Source: Oscillospiraceae bacterium (GTDB taxonomy: Bacteria; Bacillota; Clostridia; Oscillospirales; Ruminococcaceae). From it: a DNA stretch of 15,565 nt. The translations under genes were made by a program, and so were the position numbers. The DNA lies in NCBI GenBank assembly GCA_900768705.1, contig CAAGEB010000058.1, positions 1 through 15,565 on the forward strand, in the 5' to 3' direction. Under the pieces are notes generated by a model that saw only the letters and a list, made by a program, of their open reading frames with translations, was not told the DNA's origin and made no database searches. Numbering within the stretch: the stretch's first letter is position 1; every line of letters starts with the position of its first letter. Below are positions 13,831 through 15,565 of the stretch, piece after piece.

Positions 13831-14651
13831 CTGCCTATTCTGTCGATTATATCCGCAGCGTAAGCATAGTCGGGAAAATCCCGCAGCAGTCTTTCTCTGC
13901 ACCTGCGGATAAAATCTGCCCGCAGCATGGGCTTGTCCCTCATTGCCTGCTTTGCCCCCCAGAGGTGCGTAAAACTGTCCTGCGGGAAAAACAGATTATC
14001 CTTATCCAGCAGCGTCCGCACCGGAGTTCCGGTATAATCCGCACACATTGCCACCATTCTCTGCTCTGCAAAAACCATATTTTTCAGAAAATCATCGCTG
14101 TCTTGTGCGGATTTCATAAAACCTATTGCCTGCGAAGTGTAGAATTCCTTGAAATCATTATCGGGGATATACAGAAATGCTGTGTTCAGCGGAAGAACCG
14201 TTTCGCTGAAATCGGGAATAATATGCCCGCGGGTGGCAAAATGCGAAATAGGCGGATAAATATCGTCGGCAATATTTTCCCTGTGAGCGGCGATAATTTC
14301 ACTGCCGAATTCCAGCTTTTCCCACACAATAAAATCCGTGTCCAGCATTACTGCCGGAGCAGGAGTTTCCCGAAGTGCGAAAAGCTTCCCCCCAGCCCAG
14401 AACATCAGCGGATTTATTCCCTCCAGATCATCGGGAACATTCTCTTTAATGTCGTTCCACACAGCTTCAAGACCTATGCTGCGGTAATAATTTGCAGAAA
14501 CGCTGTCACAGCAAAGAGTTATTTCACCGTTGTATTTTCTCCAGCACAGAGCGGAAAGCACGCCGCAGTAAAGGTCAAAGTCCTCCACGGCGAAGCTCTT
14601 TCTGCCCTTGGCAAATGCAGGGGCAGCCGAGGAAATATGAATTGCTCTCAT
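13827..14651 (-). CDS. Putative glycosyltransferase-like protein (DUF6734-like)
   Basis: A 274-residue soluble protein. The region VMLDTDFIVWEKL (102-114) looks like the strand and DxD motif (Asp104, Asp106) of GT-A-fold sugar transferases. The upstream part has segments that fit a nucleotide-sugar binding domain (ITLCCDSVSANYY near 44-56 and GGKLFAL near 87-93), and LPLNTAFLYI near 173 fits the part after DxD. The overall layout recalls DUF6734 proteins, whose activity is unknown to me; I give the fold as an inference. GGAGG (14661-14665) is 9 bases before ATG 14651. The upstream neighbour on the same strand is the two-TM protein, 119 bases away. The 3' end overlaps the ABC ATPase gene by four bases, tail to tail, with no terminator between them. 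Confidence 0.75.
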   Translation of the reverse strand: MRAIHISSAAPAFAKGRKSFAVEDFDLYCGVLSALCWRKYNGEITLCCDSVSANYYRSIGLEAVWNDIKENVPDDLEGINPLMFWAGGKLFALRETPAPAVMLDTDFIVWEKLEFGSEIIAAHRENIADDIYPPISHFATRGHIIPDFSETVLPLNTAFLYIPDNDFKEFYTSQAIGFMKSAQDSDDFLKNMVFAEQRMVAMCADYTGTPVRTLLDKDNLFFPQDSFTHLWGAKQAMRDKPMLRADFIRRCRERLLRDFPDYAYAADIIDRIGS

Positions 14652-14770
14652 GGTTCTTCACCTCCGGGCGGCGACAGCTTGCCCCTGACAATTTCCAACA
14701 GTGCATTGCGGTGTTGATTAGTCTGTGCCTTTAGGGTAAAAAGTCTGTTCTCTGTCGCTCCTGCTGCCTG
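14652..14770 (-). other. Intergenic stretch that stays open in frame after a stop codon
   Basis: Directly after the TAA of the two-TM protein gene the same frame stays open for 40 codons and ends in a TGA that overlaps the ATG of the next gene as ATGA. The implied peptide ends KLSPPGGEEP; the last part encodes the next gene's SD. There is no ATG or GTG in the frame and one TTG near its middle, so it is not called as a gene. No terminator or promoter is evident here. Confidence 0.4.
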
Positions 14771-15418
14771 TTATCTTCCCGTAATCACCTTGCGGATAAT
14801 GAAGAATGCTAAAAGCCCCAATCCCAGCACCGTAAACACAATGCCAAGAACAAGACCGATTGTATTATCTCCGTAATTGCTGGTGATAACATAGGGGCAT
14901 AAGAAGTCGTTAACATTGGAGGCGGTAACACCATCCACGGTTTCCAGATACTCCTTGTGGAACTTGAGAAGATCGCCCTTGAGCTTCGTCACCTTGCCCT
15001 TGATATGTATTTTTGTCCATCCGGTGGGTTCAATACCTTCAGCGTAGTAATCGTCGGTCTCTTTTTCCATCTTCTGAGCGGTGGAATAGTCTGTGCTGTT
15101 TCCCACCCTCAAAGCCAGGAACTTAACGGTGTCATCGTCGAAGGTTGACGCCATGGGGAAGGAAAAATAATGTGCCTTTACTTTGGAACTGCTTTTTGAA
15201 TCCGATTCCTCAAGGTAGGCAAACTCGTTCCACATCTCGTAAATATCACCCTCAACGAACTGTCCGTCATAAAGCTCTTCCGGAGTAATTGTGGAAATGT
15301 CCTTCATCGGCTTGGAAAGCTCGATTTTGTCTCTTATTCCTCCGATAAGCAGGATAATTCCCGCTACCGCCATTATTCCGAATACAATTATTTTACGGAT
15401 AAAAGCCAGAATTGTCAT
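14771..15418 (-). CDS. Two-TM membrane protein of unknown function (possibly DUF6709)
   Basis: A 215-residue protein with a hydrophobic helix at each end (about 7-27 and 187-209) and a polar domain of some 160 residues between them. The domain contains ITPEELYDGQFVEGDIYEMW near its start and CPYVITSNYGDN near its end. This hairpin-like topology puts both termini on the same side, probably cytoplasmic, with the domain outside. It resembles small membrane proteins of Ruminococcaceae that I associate with DUF6709, at low certainty; no activity is known to me. AGAGG (15426-15430) is 7 bases before ATG 15418. The right-hand terminal repeat begins 37 bases upstream of the start, so its promoter may lie in or beyond the element. 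Confidence 0.8.
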   Translation of the reverse strand: MTILAFIRKIIVFGIMAVAGIILLIGGIRDKIELSKPMKDISTITPEELYDGQFVEGDIYEMWNEFAYLEESDSKSSSKVKAHYFSFPMASTFDDDTVKFLALRVGNSTDYSTAQKMEKETDDYYAEGIEPTGWTKIHIKGKVTKLKGDLLKFHKEYLETVDGVTASNVNDFLCPYVITSNYGDNTIGLVLGIVFTVLGLGLLAFFIIRKVITGR

Positions 15419-15455
15419 AAAATTACCTCTCCCAAAATATTTAATTTATGGTCAC

Positions 15456-15565
15456 CTCTAAAAACCTTGTTTGAGATAAAATCAGCAGTGCACGCCGTCT
15501 GCTGCGTCAAACCTCCTCGCAAGGCATACAGCCTTGCTTCGTCGGCTTTCCTTGCAGCCGACGCA
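15456..15565. repeat. Left part of the palindromic dispersed element, cut by the contig end
   Basis: It begins with CTCTAAAAACC (15456-15466) and runs into the 73-bp core (15493-15565) that is identical to positions 1-73. The first 40 bases also resemble the reverse complement of 71-110, so the intact element is an imperfect palindrome throughout. The two hairpins of the core recur here at 15519-15537 and 15540-15563. Confidence 0.75.

Noticed and set aside
1..15565. Circular plasmid or phage suggested by identical ends
   Set aside because: No replication, partition, phage or mobilisation genes, and housekeeping genes such as murA and a class A PBP are present; a repeat at both ends explains the overlap better.

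Overview
The window looks like a chromosomal contig from a Gram-positive anaerobe of the Clostridia, probably a Ruminococcus-like gut or rumen bacterium. The evidence is strong AGGAGG-type Shine-Dalgarno (SD) sites before most genes, a murA-walJ pair and a bifunctional penicillin-binding protein of clostridial type, single-domain CobB-type Sir2, and several short palindromic elements between genes. The genus is an inference. No rRNA, tRNA, CRISPR array, transposase, phage gene or replication gene is visible.

Layout. The two ends share an identical 73-bp sequence, which is the middle of a palindromic dispersed element; the contig is cut inside a copy at each end. After the left copy comes one plus-strand gene for a microbial-type poly(ADP-ribose) glycohydrolase (266-1120). 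It converges on a minus-strand cell-wall block. In transcription order this is a class A PBP (6996-4657), a 490-bp gap with a large structured element and the murA promoter, murA (4164-2869), walJ (2859-2071), a terminator-like structure, and an eight-segment membrane protein of unknown function (1992-1204). A 203-residue protein I do not recognise lies upstream at 7860-7249.

The most cohesive part is a minus-strand run from 12877 to 7972 that reads as one operon: Sir2 deacylase, double zinc-ribbon membrane protein, TPM-domain membrane protein with a Gly/His-rich tail, cysteine desulfurase, and a membrane protein with a HExxH motif (DUF3810 type). The last four genes overlap one another by 11, 1 and 4 bases, so they are probably translationally coupled. 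NAD-dependent deacylation, zinc binding, sulfur mobilisation and a membrane metallopeptidase may serve one envelope or metal-homeostasis task; I know of no named system with this composition.

Upstream of that operon is a cluster of inverted repeats and a 117-bp MITE-like element. Beyond it is a lone plus-strand MacB/LolD-type ABC ATPase without a permease. It converges on a glycosyltransferase-like gene (the two stop codons share one CTAG), which is preceded by a two-TM protein of unknown function and the right-hand copy of the terminal element.

Several gene starts differ from the longest open frame. murA and the TPM gene most likely start at TTG, and five other genes start at an internal ATG, each placed by an SD site.
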